Source: Ostrinia nubilalis
Lineage: Eukaryota > Arthropoda > Insecta > Lepidoptera > Crambidae
Assembly: GCF_963855985.1 (NCBI RefSeq)
Contig: NC_087118.1
Location: 12,295,001-12,359,000, forward strand
Direction of reading: 5' to 3'
DNA length: 64,000 nucleotides
In this document: piece after piece, positions 36,338-48,329 of the stretch
Position numbering within the stretch: the first letter of the stretch is position 1
How the letters are laid out: every line of letters begins with the position of its first letter
The notes under the pieces: model-generated
The model's input: only the letters and a program-made list of their open reading frames with translations
Told to the model about the DNA's origin: nothing
Database searches by the model: none
Position numbers and translations under genes: made by a program

Positions 36338-36599
36338 CACACTTATTCAGTTACACACAAAATCACACTCACACTATCACACACACATTTTTGTTTTGTT
36401 TTTCTATTTAAATTATTTTTTAAATTAAAAGATAAAATTTAATCTAAACACTAAATTTTAGTCTTATGTTTTTTTGAGGAGGAGCCTGACTCTCGTTACA
36501 CAGGTTAACCTTATACGAGAGCGGCACATATCTTGTAATTGTAAAGTGTTTATTTAATAAAAGTATTTTCATTTTCATTTTTTTTTTAATAATAAATGG

Positions 36600-38456
36600 C
36601 AGACAGTCTTAAATATTAGAAATTCGGATATAGCGACCGAGCCAATAAAAATCCAAAGAGGAGAAGTCACACAACATTAACTATAATAATAAAGAAATCG
36701 CAGTAAGGAACCATAGACTTGGCACGACTTTGTCTAGATTTCATTACTTTTTAGAGATAAACAAGCAGCTCCATCGAGACTTGGCTAGTTTTTTACAGAA
36801 TGTTTTTGGTGGGATTTCAATTTATCGCATCTCCTTTACATGGACGATATCAAATTATACGCGTCTAATAAAAACGATCTGTACAAACTTGCTGATTTAA
36901 CAGAAAGATTCTCACATGACATTAAAATGAATTTCGGGGTCGATAAGTGCAAAATATTTTCAGTACATCGAGGGAAAGTAGAAAACAATAGCTATATGTT
37001 ACAAAATCAAGAAATCATAGAGTCACTCGGAGAACATAATACTTATAAATACTTAGCATTTCAACAGGCAAAACAAATTAATCAAAAACAGACCAAAATA
37101 GACCTAACTCAAAAATTTCAACGTAGGGTAGATCTCATCCTTAGAACAGAGCTTAACTCAAAAAATATGATAAAGGCTATAAACACTTATGCAATCCCGG
37201 TACTAACGTATTCTTTTGGCATAGTAAACTGGTCCCAAACAGATTTAAAGAAATTACAACGAAGCATTAATACAAAACTAACTAAAAACAGGAAACACCA
37301 CCCAAAATCGTGCGTTCAGAGACTTAGTCTACCAAGAAAAGATGGAGGAAGAGGGATAATTGATATCCAAAATCTACACAACAGACAAATCACGACACTC
37401 AGAAACTTTTTTCACACCAAATCACAACACTCACCATTGCATCAGTTTTCCGTTAGCATCGACAATAATTTTACACCCCTAAATTTGCATGATACAAATC
37501 TACAAAAGAACGAGCACATTGTAGATAATGAACAGAAATTTAGAGCTTGGGCAGAAAAGTCACTACATGGCAGGCATAAAGCACATCTGGATCAGGAGCA
37601 TATCGACAAAGATGCCTCAAACAAATGGCTTCAAATAGGAGACTTGTTCCCTGAGACAGAAGCATTTATGCTTGCCATACAGGATCAAGTAATAGCGACA
37701 CGTAATTACAGGAAATTTATTATAAAAGAGCCTAACCTTCCCACTGACTCATGTCGCCTATGCAATAGTTCAAGCGAGACCATACAACACATCACCAGTG
37801 CATGTAAGACCTTAGCAAACACCGATTATAAACACCGTCACGACCAAGTCGCTGCAATCATACACCAGGATCTAGCACACCAATACAATTTTATCAATCA
37901 AAAGACACCTTATTACAAATACAAACCACCACCAGTACTAGATAATAGAAAGCACAAAATTTACTGGGACCGCACAATTTTAACCGATAGGACAACTCAT
38001 TACAACAGGCCCGATATTACCATCCACGATAAATAACAGAATATAGTATACCTTATAGATATTGCAGTACCGAATACCCATAGCATACAAAGCACAATTA
38101 ATGAAAAGCTCACAAAATATACAGATCTAGCCATACAACTAAAAATACAGTGGAAAGTAAAATCAGTCCATATAATCCCCATAGTACTATCAGCAACAGG
38201 CGTAATACCCAAATCGTTAATAAAGAACCTGGACATCCTCAAATTAAAAAGCAACTCATATCACTTAATGCAGAAAGCTGTTATTTTAAATTCATGCCGA
38301 ATCACCCGAAAATTTTTAGCTGACGCGCGCTCCACATGTAACGAGTACTAAATTAAACATCATATCAATGCTATCCACTTGGTCTCGACCCGTGGATAAC
38401 ATTAATACCAGCATAAAATGCTGAGAATTTAAAACAACTCAAAATAATAATAATAA
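36600..38456 (+). mobile_element. R4/Dong-like non-LTR retrotransposon, 5'-truncated
   Basis: It contains a relic of an RT block (IKIQRGE) near 36650, a deletion, then YMDDIKLYASN and everything downstream to a restriction-like endonuclease. It ends in a TAA repeat (38443-38458). R4-clade elements such as Dong of Bombyx are known in TAA-repeat surroundings, which fits. Confidence 0.7.
36840..38351 (+). pseudogene. R4-like RT C-terminus and restriction-like endonuclease
   Basis: It starts in the RT catalytic block (MDDIKLYAS). It continues through the thumb, a CRLCNSSSETIQHITSAC zinc finger (CCHC type), and an endonuclease with RPDITIHDK and, after a stop, IDIAVPNTHS. The TAA at 38034-38036 falls between the PD and the following D of the endonuclease active site. 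The frame stays open afterwards to 38351, so this is one nonsense change. The finger and endonuclease normally direct target cleavage. The 5' RT part is missing. Confidence 0.75.
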
Positions 38457-38458
38457 TA

Positions 38459-38728
38459 CCGTTGGTGCTCTCCAGCACGGGTGTCATCCCAAACCACTTG
38501 CTAACTGCCCTACGCAATTTAGACATTAAAGAAAATATTTATATGACTATGCAAAAGGCTGCGATTCTCAACACCTGTCGTATCGTCAGAAAGTTCATGC
38601 AGGACGACTCCAACTCCGCTATCAATTCTGAAAACTTAACTCACTTGGCATGAGCCCGTGAGTTATGGTTAAAACCGAAGACCATAGGGACTTCGAGTAA
38701 AAATAAAGAAAACGTAATAATAATAATA
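38459..38728 (+). mobile_element. Second R4-like element, 3' end only
   Basis: The frame 38462-38653 (VLSSTGVIPNHLLTAL, then MTMQKAAILNTCRIVRKFM) matches the C-terminus of the preceding element (VLSATGVIPKSL, MQKAVILNSCRITRKFL) but is clearly diverged. It ends in a TAA repeat at about 38716-38728. The two lie head to tail. Confidence 0.68.
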
Positions 38729-38765
38729 TATATAGTCAGAGACTAGATCCAGCATGTGCACCACT

Positions 38766-38900
38766 TTCACTTTTGTCGATTATTTTGCGCTTAAAACGGC
38801 CTCTACGTGTTGGATCTGTATCCCCACGCAAGCCTTATAAAGGACCGGGCCACTTTTGATCCGTGAGCTCCAAAGCGTACAAACATAATAATAATAATAA
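38766..38900 (+). repeat. Second copy of the short (TAA)n-tailed repeat
   Basis: It is nearly identical to 31128-31264, including CCTTATAAAGGACCGGGCCA, and ends in TAA repeats that merge with the ATT-rich 3' tail of the minus-strand LINE. Confidence 0.65.
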
Positions 38901-39082
38901 TAATAAAATAATTTATTCACAGAAGGATTTACAACAACAACTTAAGGTTACTGGTAGTTCCCAAACTAGGTAATCCTGTCTCTTGGGAACTGTAGTTGAT
39001 AGTTTGCTGTGTTTTACGGTTGTACGATTACTTTAAACTGCACAGGTACTGGCAAAAGTGAATTTAATGGGTGCATAAGGTG

Positions 39083-39121
39083 TGTGTGGTGTGTGTGTGT
39101 GTGTGTGTGTGTGTGTGGTGT
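39083..39121. repeat. (GT)n microsatellite
   Basis: A dinucleotide GT run with minor interruptions in the 3' part of the LINE. Confidence 0.85.
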
Positions 39122-41900
39122 GTAAGTGTGAGTGAGTAGGTGTGTGTTTGTGTGGGTATGTAAGAGAGAGATGGGCATGATGTCACTAAGTTTATGAAAC
39201 TGAAATTGAAACTGAAATGTTCACGTGGGATTAGTCAACAGGAGCTCTGTTTCGTAGTAGCTAATTTGTAGAAGCCAGTCGAATAGCTTCGATTTCACGA
39301 CAGATGGATGGCTCGATTTGATGTCACAAGAAGATGCCACTTTGTTGTAGATGAAAGGGTATAGGAAGTCCTTGTGTCTTTTTGCAAAAGTTGTTGCGAC
39401 AGAAGGAATTTTAATTCGAAATATCCTTTTTGTTAGTTGATCCCTGTACTCAGCCGAACCAAACACCGATTTGTGGGTCGAGAGAACGGCGTTGAGGATG
39501 TATAGTTTTCGGACGCTCAGGGCGTGCGCCTCCGAGTACACCAAGTGAGTAGGGTAGCGGCGCGGTCTTTTGAGCATTACCTTGAGTACTCCTCTCTGCG
39601 CCCTCTCAATCCGCAGCATTGCTGTTTTGTCGATCCCACCCCATATGGCTATACAGTAGCTGAGAACTGATTGACAGAGCCCAAGGTAGACCATCCTCAG
39701 AACCCTGTCGTTGGCGACATCGCGTAGCCTCAACATAATATGAATGATTTTACGAACCCGTTTAGATAGCGTGACTACGTGCTGGTGGAAATTTAGTTTT
39801 TCATCTATTTGTACGCCAAGGTATTTGATAGCATGGGTATGGTTTATTATGTTGCAGTCGCACGGGGATCGAGTGATAGCAGAACAATGACTGCGATGGA
39901 TCGGGACTGAAGGCACAGATTTTGGTTTGGACGCCGCGGTTTTATGGAAAGTTATAAACTGTGTTTTGTCCGTGTTAAGCGTAAGTAAATTGTTCTCCAG
40001 CCAACGAGCCACCACAGCCAGTCCCGCCTCCGCGCGTTCGAATACTTGTGGCCACGTCGTACCGTAGAAAAGGATTGCCGTGTCATCAGCGTAGCAAATC
40101 GTTTCAGAGTGCGGTATTGGGAGTGATGGCAGCTCATTGAGGTAGATGTTAAAAAGTATTGGCCCCAAGACACTGCCCTGGGCACTCCAAAGCGAATCTC
40201 CCGGATGTCACTCAGATTATCCATCACTCGAATGCACTGTCTCCGGCTCGTGAGGTAGCTTTCAAACCAGTCCAGGGCAACACCCCTGACTCCCGTCCTC
40301 TCCAATTTACGAAGCAGGATGGGAATCGAGACAGTGTCAAAAGCCCTGGCCAGGTCCAAAAACACGCCCACGCAGCATCGACCAGAGTCAAGATACTTGG
40401 TGACCAACGAGGATAATGAACTAACTGCATTTTCAGTGGATCTTCCTCGTCTGAAGCCGTATTGTCGATCGCATAGGACATCGTGAGCATCAAGGAAACT
40501 CGTGAGGCGTTTCTGTACAATTTTTTCCAGAAGTTTTGACAGTATGCTTAATAGCGAGATAGGTCTGTAGTTTTGGGGAGAGTCTCTGTCACCAGATTTA
40601 TAGATTGGTGAGACTACCGCGAATTTCCAGCAGTCTGGGAATATACCAGAGGAGAGACTGAGATTGAAGACGTGCGTGAGCGGGACTATCAGTGATTCAC
40701 GGTTTTGTTTGAGGACAGCCGAAGTAATGCCGTCAATACCGGGAGCGCTGTCATTGCTCAGGTTCAGAATCAAGGAATTAACCTCAAGGGTATCAGTCGG
40801 GGCCATAAACAGGGAGTGCGGTAGCGAAGTACCCGCATAGGAGGATCTGGCCAGTGACTCCTGGGTCACACCGAGCGCATCTAGGGTTTTCTTTGCAAGC
40901 TTTTCCCCTACAGACGAGAAATGCTTATTACACATAGAGAGTGAGTCGCCAGGTGCATCCGATAGCTTGAGCAATTCCCTGGGATGGGATTTTACTTTGG
41001 TTGTGTGGCAGATATAGTTCACCGTTTTCTATAGTTTCTTAGGGTCCTTTTGGGTTTTTTCTATTTGCTCTGCGTAGTAATTGTTTTTAAGTTTTCTTAG
41101 AAGATCGTTGCAGAAATTCCTGTATCGGGTATAGGTGAGCTTTAGTATTGGATTATTTGGTTTTTGTCACGATTGTCTATGCACCGAATCAAGCCAGGGG
41201 TCATCCATGGTTTAACAATATGTTTTGAACGGCTGGTGCGTTTCTTAGATGTGTGCCTTGTGATTATCGACTCAATAGCCGATGTGAGAGTGGCCGCTGC
41301 CAATGATGCATCAGTTTTTTCTGTGATAATAGACCAATCGAAAGACCTTAGTTCGTTCGAAACTGCCTGATAATCTACCCGTGTGATGAGCCTATCGGAA
41401 CCCTCTTTTATTTTGCAAGGTGGCGAAATAGCAATCATGACAAGGGAGTGGTCTGTGGCACTGCTTGGGCATACGATACCGACGCAGGGAATATATCGAT
41501 AGTGGAAATATCAATTACTGTAAGGGACAAAACACGACTTTTCAGGAGAGCCAAAAAACGATTTTTTTTTTCTTTATACCTCAATATCTTTTTATGTGAT
41601 GTTACGATTTAAATAGTTTCTATGGCAAAGTTTCTTAGAATTTTCTGTTCTTTCATAATATAAACGCCAAATTTTCGAAAAATGGGTAGTTTAAAAGATA
41701 GCATGTCCCTTACATTAAAAAAACGAGCTTGACTGTACCTTACAATGTTGAAATTTCACAGTATGGAATGTCATGTATGTTGTAAGGTACATTTAAGAAT
41801 AAACACGACAGTAATATTATTGTAACTTGACAATTTTAACATTGAAACCTGATGTAAGTAGAGGTTGCATTCGAGTATTCATTAACAAAACGAAGAGAAG

Positions 41901-42029
41901 AGATAGAAACAAGACAACTTAGTGTTCACAAATGCAGTTGGAGGCATCAAATACACATCACCAACAAAACATTTAGTCACTGATGATGCCTACATCTGCA
42001 TATGTGAACAAGTTGTCTTGTTTCTATCT
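41901..42029. repeat. Imperfect hairpin, arms of about 47 bp
   Basis: The left arm (41901-41948) and right arm (41984-42029) share AGATAGAAACAAGACAACTT. A third copy of the outer sequence, with CTGCGTAAAAATGAACAG, lies inverted at 43596-43670, on the other side of the RTE fragment. Confidence 0.7.
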
Positions 42030-42064
42030 TTTTCTGTTCATTTTTACGCAGATAGGTTTTTTTT

Positions 42065-43592
42065 TCAATCATCGTTCGTTCGTTTTAGCCGAATGACGTC
42101 CACTGCTGGACAAAGGTCTTCCCCCAAGGATTTCCACAACAACCGGTCCTGCGCCGCCCGCATCCAGGCACCTCCTACAACCTTCACCAGATCGTCGGTC
42201 GACCTAGTGGGGGTCTGCAGCACATTACGTCTTCCAGCTCGTGGTCGCCACTCAAGAATTTTTCTGCCCCAGCGGCCATCAGCTTTGCAAGCTACGAGCT
42301 CCATCCACTGCCACTTGATTTTAGCGATTCTGCGGACTATGTCAGTCACTTTGGTTCTCCTGCGGATCACGTCATTTCTGGTTCAATCACTACGAGCATA
42401 GCACGCTCCATCGCCTTTGACCTTGAGTCTTCTTATGAGGCCCACAGTAAGCGACCACGTCTCAGATCTATAAGTTATCAAAGACTTTTGTCTTGAGACA
42501 GTGCGATATTTCAGACGTGAGAATATCACGAAGCTTCCTGAACGTTGCCAGCCGAGTTGGATTCGACGATTGACCTCTTCCTCGAAGTTAGACCTACCTA
42601 AGGCTGGTTTTAGTGTCACGCAGACCGTCAGTGCGGATCGCTCCGCACAGCCAATCTGTATGAACTGATAGGGAGCGAGCGATTCCTGCGGACCGCATTA
42701 CTCTAAAACGCTTCCTCGAAGTTTACAGATCGGCTGTGTGAAGCGGATCCGCACTGGACGGTCCGCGTGACACTATAACCAGCCTAACTGGACTGTTTGT
42801 ACTAGGTACATATAAGTGTCAACAACTGCCGAGTGTAGAGTATCCAACCTTTAGAGGAGTGGGTGCAACACGGACATTTGACATGATTTTGTCTTGTCCA
42901 TGTTTCATTTTAAGACCCCCTTGTTGAGAGGCTCGACTCAGGCCATTGTGCATTGTGCCTAGATCTTCCACGGTCTCAGCCATGGCTATGATATCGTTTG
43001 CGAATCGAAGGTGGGTTATTTACTCACCGTTGATATTTATGCCGAATCCGTTCCAGTCCAGAAACAGTTTCGGAGTTTTCAGTTCCCCCTGTCTGCTGCT
43101 GCAACTGGTTTCGAGTCTTGATCCTGGAGACGGAACGACATTGTGGCGTTTTCGTACAAGCCTTTCAACATTTCGATGTATCGATATAGATAGTCAATTT
43201 GACACCGTTGGAGAAACTGTAGTAGGTACTGCCCAGGTCTCGATCGAAGCTTTCTCATAGTCCACAAACGCCAGGCAAAGTGACTGACTATACTCCTCGG
43301 TCTTCTGTATAATCTGCCGTGGCGTATGTATGTGGTGTACTAAAGCGATTGAGAGATTGAGAGGCTGGAAGTCATCGAGCTTACGAGCGAGACGATTCGT
43401 AATGACTCTCGAAAACAGCTTGTAGACATGGCTCGGAAGTGAGATGGGTCTATAATTCTTCAACAAGGTTTTGTCGCCTTTTTTGAAGAAGAGTGTCACC
43501 ACACTTCTGTGCCATACCGTAGGCGTTTTTCCTTCGAGGATGACGGAATTGAACAGCTTCTGAAGAGCCTTCAGCCCCTCGGTCAAAAACCC
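42065..43592 (-). pseudogene. RTE-type LINE fragment
   Basis: Minus-strand frames include FFKKGDKTLLKNYRPIS, RQIIQKTEEYSQSLCLAFVD, IEMLKGLYENATMS (another frame), RLKVKGDGA and the C-terminus KIKWQWMELVACKADGRWG ... DDLVKVVGGAWMRAAQDR. They add up to a shortened ORF2 with several frameshifts. The pattern is that of abundant lepidopteran RTE elements; relatives lie at 22-23.9, 52.3-53.0 and 60.4 kb. Confidence 0.72.
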
Positions 43593-45239
43593 AACTGCGT
43601 AAAAATGAACAGAAAAAAGATAGAAACAAGACAACTTAGTGTTCATAAGTGTAGTAGGAGTGGGAGGCATTAAATGCATATCACCACCAAAAAAAGTAAT
43701 TGATATCCTATATGCATATTAACGTAAGGGCCTAATTATAATAAATCAAAAAGTTTTAAATGAAGTAAGGTTCAATGAGTTCAAAAGTTAAAACCAACAG
43801 TTTAGGGTAAGGGCTGAATTGTATTATTAAAAGGAATTTACGTCCTTTAAATCATTTGTTTCCCCAAAAGTCGTATTCAGACGACTAAAAATGTTTAAGG
43901 TAAGGGACATTTTTTTAAAGATATCAACATTTCAAGTATACCAATCGATAGAGCCGAAAATTCTGAATGCGTTGGTATATATAACTCATTTTGGCCAAAA
44001 TGTCCCTTACATTAATTGATACTTCCACTATCGATATTGTCTCAGGAATATATGGTCTAGACAGGTGCTTTTCCGTGTGGGTTTGTTTATAACAGAGTGA
44101 AAGCCGTGTTCCGCCATTAAGTTTAGGTAATTGTTAATTTGAATGTCAGGCACTTCGCGCGCAATGTCAATATTCATATCACCTGTTACAATAAACTGTT
44201 TTTTGTGTTTGTATTGGCTGAGCCTATCGTCTAAAATTTCCAAAAACTTATCTGTATTTCTTGTCGAGGGCGAACGGTACACACCCATTATGGTAATAGT
44301 GTCAGCTATTTCCACTAACATACTGTTTGCCTCTCCTTCAAAGTTAATCTCAGAGGATGTTACATTAAGACTGTCCCTCACGTAGATGACGACGCCACCC
44401 GCTTTATTAATATTCAAGCTTGTGTAATAGCTAGTATAGCCGTCCAATAGCCTAATGTCTTTAGATTCGTCCAGCCAGCACTCAGTCAGCACTATCACGT
44501 CGTAGGAAATGTCAAGTTGATGAAGCATTAACAAGAGGTGATCAAAATTTCTATTTAAACTCCTGATATTATAGGTTAGCAATCTAAAGCTCCACTTGGG
44601 TGTTGAGATGAAGGATGTGCAATCTCTAATCCGATCAAGAAGGTAACATTCAATGTTTAGCGAGTCGTCTATTTCGTCAACGAAATTACTGATTGGCATG
44701 TCAGTCGGAGTCCACTCCAGTTCTGGGGTGGGCTCCTATGGATCTTGTAATGGGGCCAAAATTGGCAGTAAGAATGGAAAGAAAGTATTTTAGTTGTAAA
44801 GTGCTAAATGCGACTCGCAGTGATTTGCTATGAACTGAAAAGAGAGACATGTTTTTAAGATTTACAGAAATATAGCGGAGACTTTGGGGCTTGTTTATTT
44901 CGGTTAATGAGTGTAAATACGAGTGTGTGAGGTGTATGTACGTATGCCCTGATTGTCTCTTATTGGTCGTAGTAAAAATATAGTAAAATGCGTAACCAAT
45001 TAGAGACGGGGTGAGCACGTGACCGGAGCGATGCGCTTACGCTAAAATTTCTACAAAGTGGTCAGGCGGAAGAGTCCCCGATAGTACGTGTGTTATGTGT
45101 ATAGTAGTGTAGTATGGTGAGGTATTAAGAGGAGACTGTGCCAGTATGTAGCGTTTATTTGAGAGGAATAAATTATATGTGTTTTTATATAATGATAGTA
45201 AAAGGTTTACAAAAAGAAAAATACATAGATATGCTGAAT

Positions 45240-46454
45240 CTATGCAACTAAAGTTAGTAACTGTGCGTGCCAGAAAGTAAGTAATAAAAAGTGAATAGTA
45301 AAATCTAAGTGGTCGTTTCGGACTCTTTGGCATGGTTCCTCGGCGCGGTCTCCAAACAGCTTATTAAGGTCCTTAGAGGTCTTGATAGCTTTGGCGTGTG
45401 TTCCGTCTGCGGCTCGTATGTAGATGGTACCTTCCTTGGTCCAGCAGTATTTGTAACCTCACTGTTTTGTTTGCATTCTGGCGTCGCGAAATAAATTCCT
45501 GTTAGTTGGTGTAAGTCTTTCATTGATGTATATTTTGGTTTCAGGGGCATTCAGTTCTAAGTCTTGTGTCGTTAAGTTTTTTCGTGACTTGCAAGCCTTC
45601 ATGAACTCATCGCGTACCAAGCGGCGAGCGAAGCGCACCACTACCGGTCTGTTATATTTATCTGCCAGTGACTCCGAGGACGAAGCCGCGGGGTTGAGCC
45701 TACGGGCCGAGCGAGGAGGTGCTCCCACTCTGCTAACCGAGTCAATATCCCTGTCATCCAGTTTTATGCCAACTTTGCGAGCCAGTATTAAGGTTGAGTG
45801 GTATAGATTCTCATTAGGTAGCTCGGTTAGGCCGGCTATCTCCACTTCACTGCGCAAAGACGTTTGTGTTTGGTTATTTAATTCTTCCTCGAGGCGAGTG
45901 TTGGCGTTTTCTAGCTCAGTTATCTTAGCATTCGCGGTGGAGATTTGGTTTTTAAGTTCGTTTTGTTGTTTATGTATGTGGTCGAAAATTACGTCCAGTT
46001 CACTTTTCCACCCTTGAAAAGCAGAGTTTATCTCACGTTTTATCGTATTTTCGATGTTAATTGTTAGAGTTTCTTTGATTTTTTCTAGCTGTTTGTCTAG
46101 GATCATATTGAGTTGGTCAAGTGTAATATAGCCATCGGCCGGATTCGTGCGGTCCGCCGGCCTCTGTGCGCCGGCGTCTGGCGATGTAGATAAGCCATGC
46201 ATCGAATCGTCGTGAATTGTGTCGTTCAGAATTAGTACTTGGCTTCCACGCACTGGCGTATTATCATTGCCGCGTCGTCGGGTTACATTTACGCAGCACA
46301 TACACGTCCATTGTCCTTTGGCACTGGCGGGTATACTCATAAAGTTTTCTTCCGACATGTTCAAACATTTATAATCGTAATGACCGTAGCAAGTATTACA
46401 TTTAAGTGTATGTTTCAGGGACACTTTTGAGTTACAACCTTTACAAGTCGCCAT
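45240..46454 (-). pseudogene. LINE ORF1 protein with one nonsense codon: PHD-like finger, coiled coil, FP25K-like end
   Basis: The ATG at 46454 gives MATCKGCNSK. A finger C..C...C..C...YDYKC...CMCC follows in the first 60 residues, with the same Asp-for-His variation as the ORF1 at 5906. Next comes a long coiled coil (AKITELENANTRLEEELNNQ), a linker rich in Ser/Arg, and a C-terminal domain with INERLTPTNRNLFRDAR. A TGA at 45459-45461 interrupts it; the same frame continues GYKYCWTKEGTIYIRAADG to a stop at 45240. A CGA-to-TGA change would explain the lesion. A longer frame to 46604 exists, but the finger starts right at 46454. Confidence 0.78.
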
Positions 46455-46992
46455 CTCGATCGATTGATATTTGTTCATTATAACGCCAACGTTTGGCAGC
46501 GAGCGCGCAGGTAATTTGCCGGTTAACCCTTTTCTAAGATTTTTTTTCGTATTTTTTACATGATTTTTACTCGTCATAAATCCAATATTTATAGTGTAAA
46601 TCACAAATATTAACCTAAACCGTCGTTGCCAAGTATAGGGTTAAAGATTAAAGTTCGTGCGTGAGGTAGGTAGGCAAGCGAGCTGCCGAAGCGGGCCGTA
46701 TTATCGTTGGGCCGCGGGCGAAAGGTCCTAAGCGCCGTGGGATACGCGGCGCTTACGCGTTTCCGTCATCCACTTGTTTACACCTCGCTTTCGTTATCTA
46801 TCACATAGTTCACTCACAGATATTTATTATTGTTTTGGCACTTAGAACATAAAACCACGTATTATAGTTTGTTGTTATTAGATCTTGTGTGTATTACTTG
46901 CACTTAGTAATGTTTTTAGTATAAATTGTCCACTTTACACCGTAAAATACGTCTATTATTTGGCGAGGTTGGTCGCCGCGTTGCGCGCGCCG

Positions 46993-48324
46993 CACAGTGG
47001 TCCCGATTTAATAAAACATGGACATTGATGCTAGAGGCACGAAAATTTTTTTGATGGTTACTGCTATGATAACTAATAAGGCAAAAAAATATTACAATCC
47101 TACGACGTCTATTTCGTAGTAAAAAAAAATATATAGATATTTTTTGTATGGAAGAAATTACGTTTCTGTCAAGTTTTCGAAATTCTTTAACGATGTCAAG
47201 ATGCCGATCACACATGTTATAAAACAAGTGATTCTGAGTATTTCATGCGAAGATACTTGTCACTTATCTCTGCGTACTTTTGAGTTATCGAGGGTTGAAA
47301 AATCGATTTTTTTATATTAAATATTTCCACGAAAAATTGCCAGAATTACAATATGGTGTATAAGGGACACTTTTGATGACACATAACAACGACTCGCACT
47401 CGCGCGCGCTCTTAAGCATCAACTTTTACTAAAATAAAAATAAAATTAAGGGAAATACTTAATACAACGTTGTATGTATAGGTCCGCTGGCCGTCAAAAA
47501 GTAGCTTATACGAGAGGTTGCCCAATTTACAATATGTCCATCATTGATAACTCACACAAATATCGTCTCTCTCTGAAGGATAAAAAGTTTTTTTTTTTTT
47601 TGTTTCCAGAAGCTCTTGATAGGATGGAAGCCCATAAATACTCTCTGAAGCGAGAATGAATCTCAAATTGCGATATTACCATTTTGACAAATTACATGGT
47701 GTAACTAGCGCTAACGTTTATCTTCAGGTAGACACAGTTTTAAGTTAAAAGATTGTCTACTATTTCACACTGTTCTTCGTTTTGGAACAGTTCTTTGATT
47801 ATAGGTAGTCGCTAATTTCGTTTTGTTAGACTCTTTCAGTTTAGCACATAAAGCGTGTAAACTAATTCCTCCTCAGAATGATCTAAAAGTGTTATTGAGC
47901 GCCTCTTCTTCTGCAGAAGAAGAATTTTGCATAAATCTTCAAACAATTGTCCCTTATACACCATATTGTAATTTTGGCAATTTTTCGTGGAAATATTTAA
48001 TATAAAAAAAATCGATTTTTCAACCCTCGATAACTCAAAAGTACGCAGAGATAAGTGACAAGTATCTTCGCATGAAATACTCAGAATCACTTGTTTTATA
48101 ACATGTGTGATCGGCATCTTGACTTCGTTTAAGAATTTCGAAAAATTTACAGAAACGTAATTTCTTCCATACAAAAAATATCTATATATTTTTTTTTACT
48201 ACGAAATAGACGTCGTAGGATTGTAATATTTTTTTGCCTTATTAGTTATCATAGCAGTAACCATAAAAAAAATTTCGTGCTTCTAGCATCAATGTCCATG
48301 TTTTATTAAATCGGGACCACCGTG
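46993..48324. mobile_element. Transib-like non-autonomous element with about 370-bp TIRs
   Basis: The ends are CACAGTGGTCCCGATTT and (reverse) CACGGTGGTCCCGATTT. Inverted arms run to about 47361 and from about 47950 with high identity. The element is flanked by a 5-bp duplication CGCCG (46988-46992, 48325-48329). Transib transposons have CAC-starting termini resembling the V(D)J heptamer and 5-bp CG-rich target duplications, which fits closely. No transposase core is visible. Short frames inside the arms occur in both copies simply because the arms are duplicates. Confidence 0.8.
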
Positions 48325-48329
48325 CGCCG

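Larger units (their letters stand above)
31266..36590 (+). mobile_element. Nearly complete CR1/Jockey-group LINE
   Basis: ORF1 (31266-32036), ORF2 (32461-36337, interrupted by a MITE and one frameshift) and a 3' tail with AATAAAAGTATTTTCATTTTC near 36555-36588. The coding regions are otherwise open over their full length, so this is among the better preserved LINEs of the window. Confidence 0.78.
41502..44028. mobile_element. DNA element with TIRs, 8-bp TATCGATA flanks, carrying an RTE fragment
   Basis: TIRs start GTGGAAATATCAATTA / GTGGAAGTATCAATTA, with 26 of 28 matching through TGTAAGGGACA. TATCGATA flanks both sides (41494-41501, 44029-44036). Because that word is its own reverse complement, it could be an 8-bp duplication or partly TIR with a TA duplication; both readings restore the LINE frame. 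Extra TGTAAGGGACA-like words lie inside both ends. There is no transposase. The centre holds hairpins and an RTE LINE fragment. Confidence 0.7.
39221..44699 (-). pseudogene. LINE ORF2 (endonuclease-RT) with several lesions
   Basis: It starts MPISNFVDEIDDS at 44699. Endonuclease: LLTYNIRSLNRNFDHL, VLTECWLDES, VTGDMNIDI and CLDHIF. The insertion 41502-44028 follows; the frame resumes with YIPCVGIV and ATDHSLV. Lesions after that: a frameshift near 41155, a stop (KKL*KTVNY) near 41030, and loss of one C near 40165, which splits GVPQG and moves the rest to another frame. RT: NYRPISLLSILSKLLEK, YGFRRGRSTENA, FLDLARAFDTV and YADDTAILF. C-terminal domain to 39221. Confidence 0.83.
38895..46990 (-). 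mobile_element. CR1/Jockey-group LINE with PHD-type ORF1, split by a DNA element
   Basis: The order on the minus strand is 5' region (above 46455), ORF1 (46454-45240), a spacer, ORF2 (44699-39221) and a 3' tail with AATAAATTATTTTATT followed by ATT repeats (about 38895-38920). ORF2 is cut by a 2.5-kb insertion. A (GT)n microsatellite lies at 39083-39121 in the 3' untranslated part. Confidence 0.75.

Noticed and set aside
47836..48174. 112-codon minus-strand ORF in the Transib-like element
   Set aside because: It lies mostly in a TIR arm, is mirrored in the other arm, and shows no transposase or other motif.
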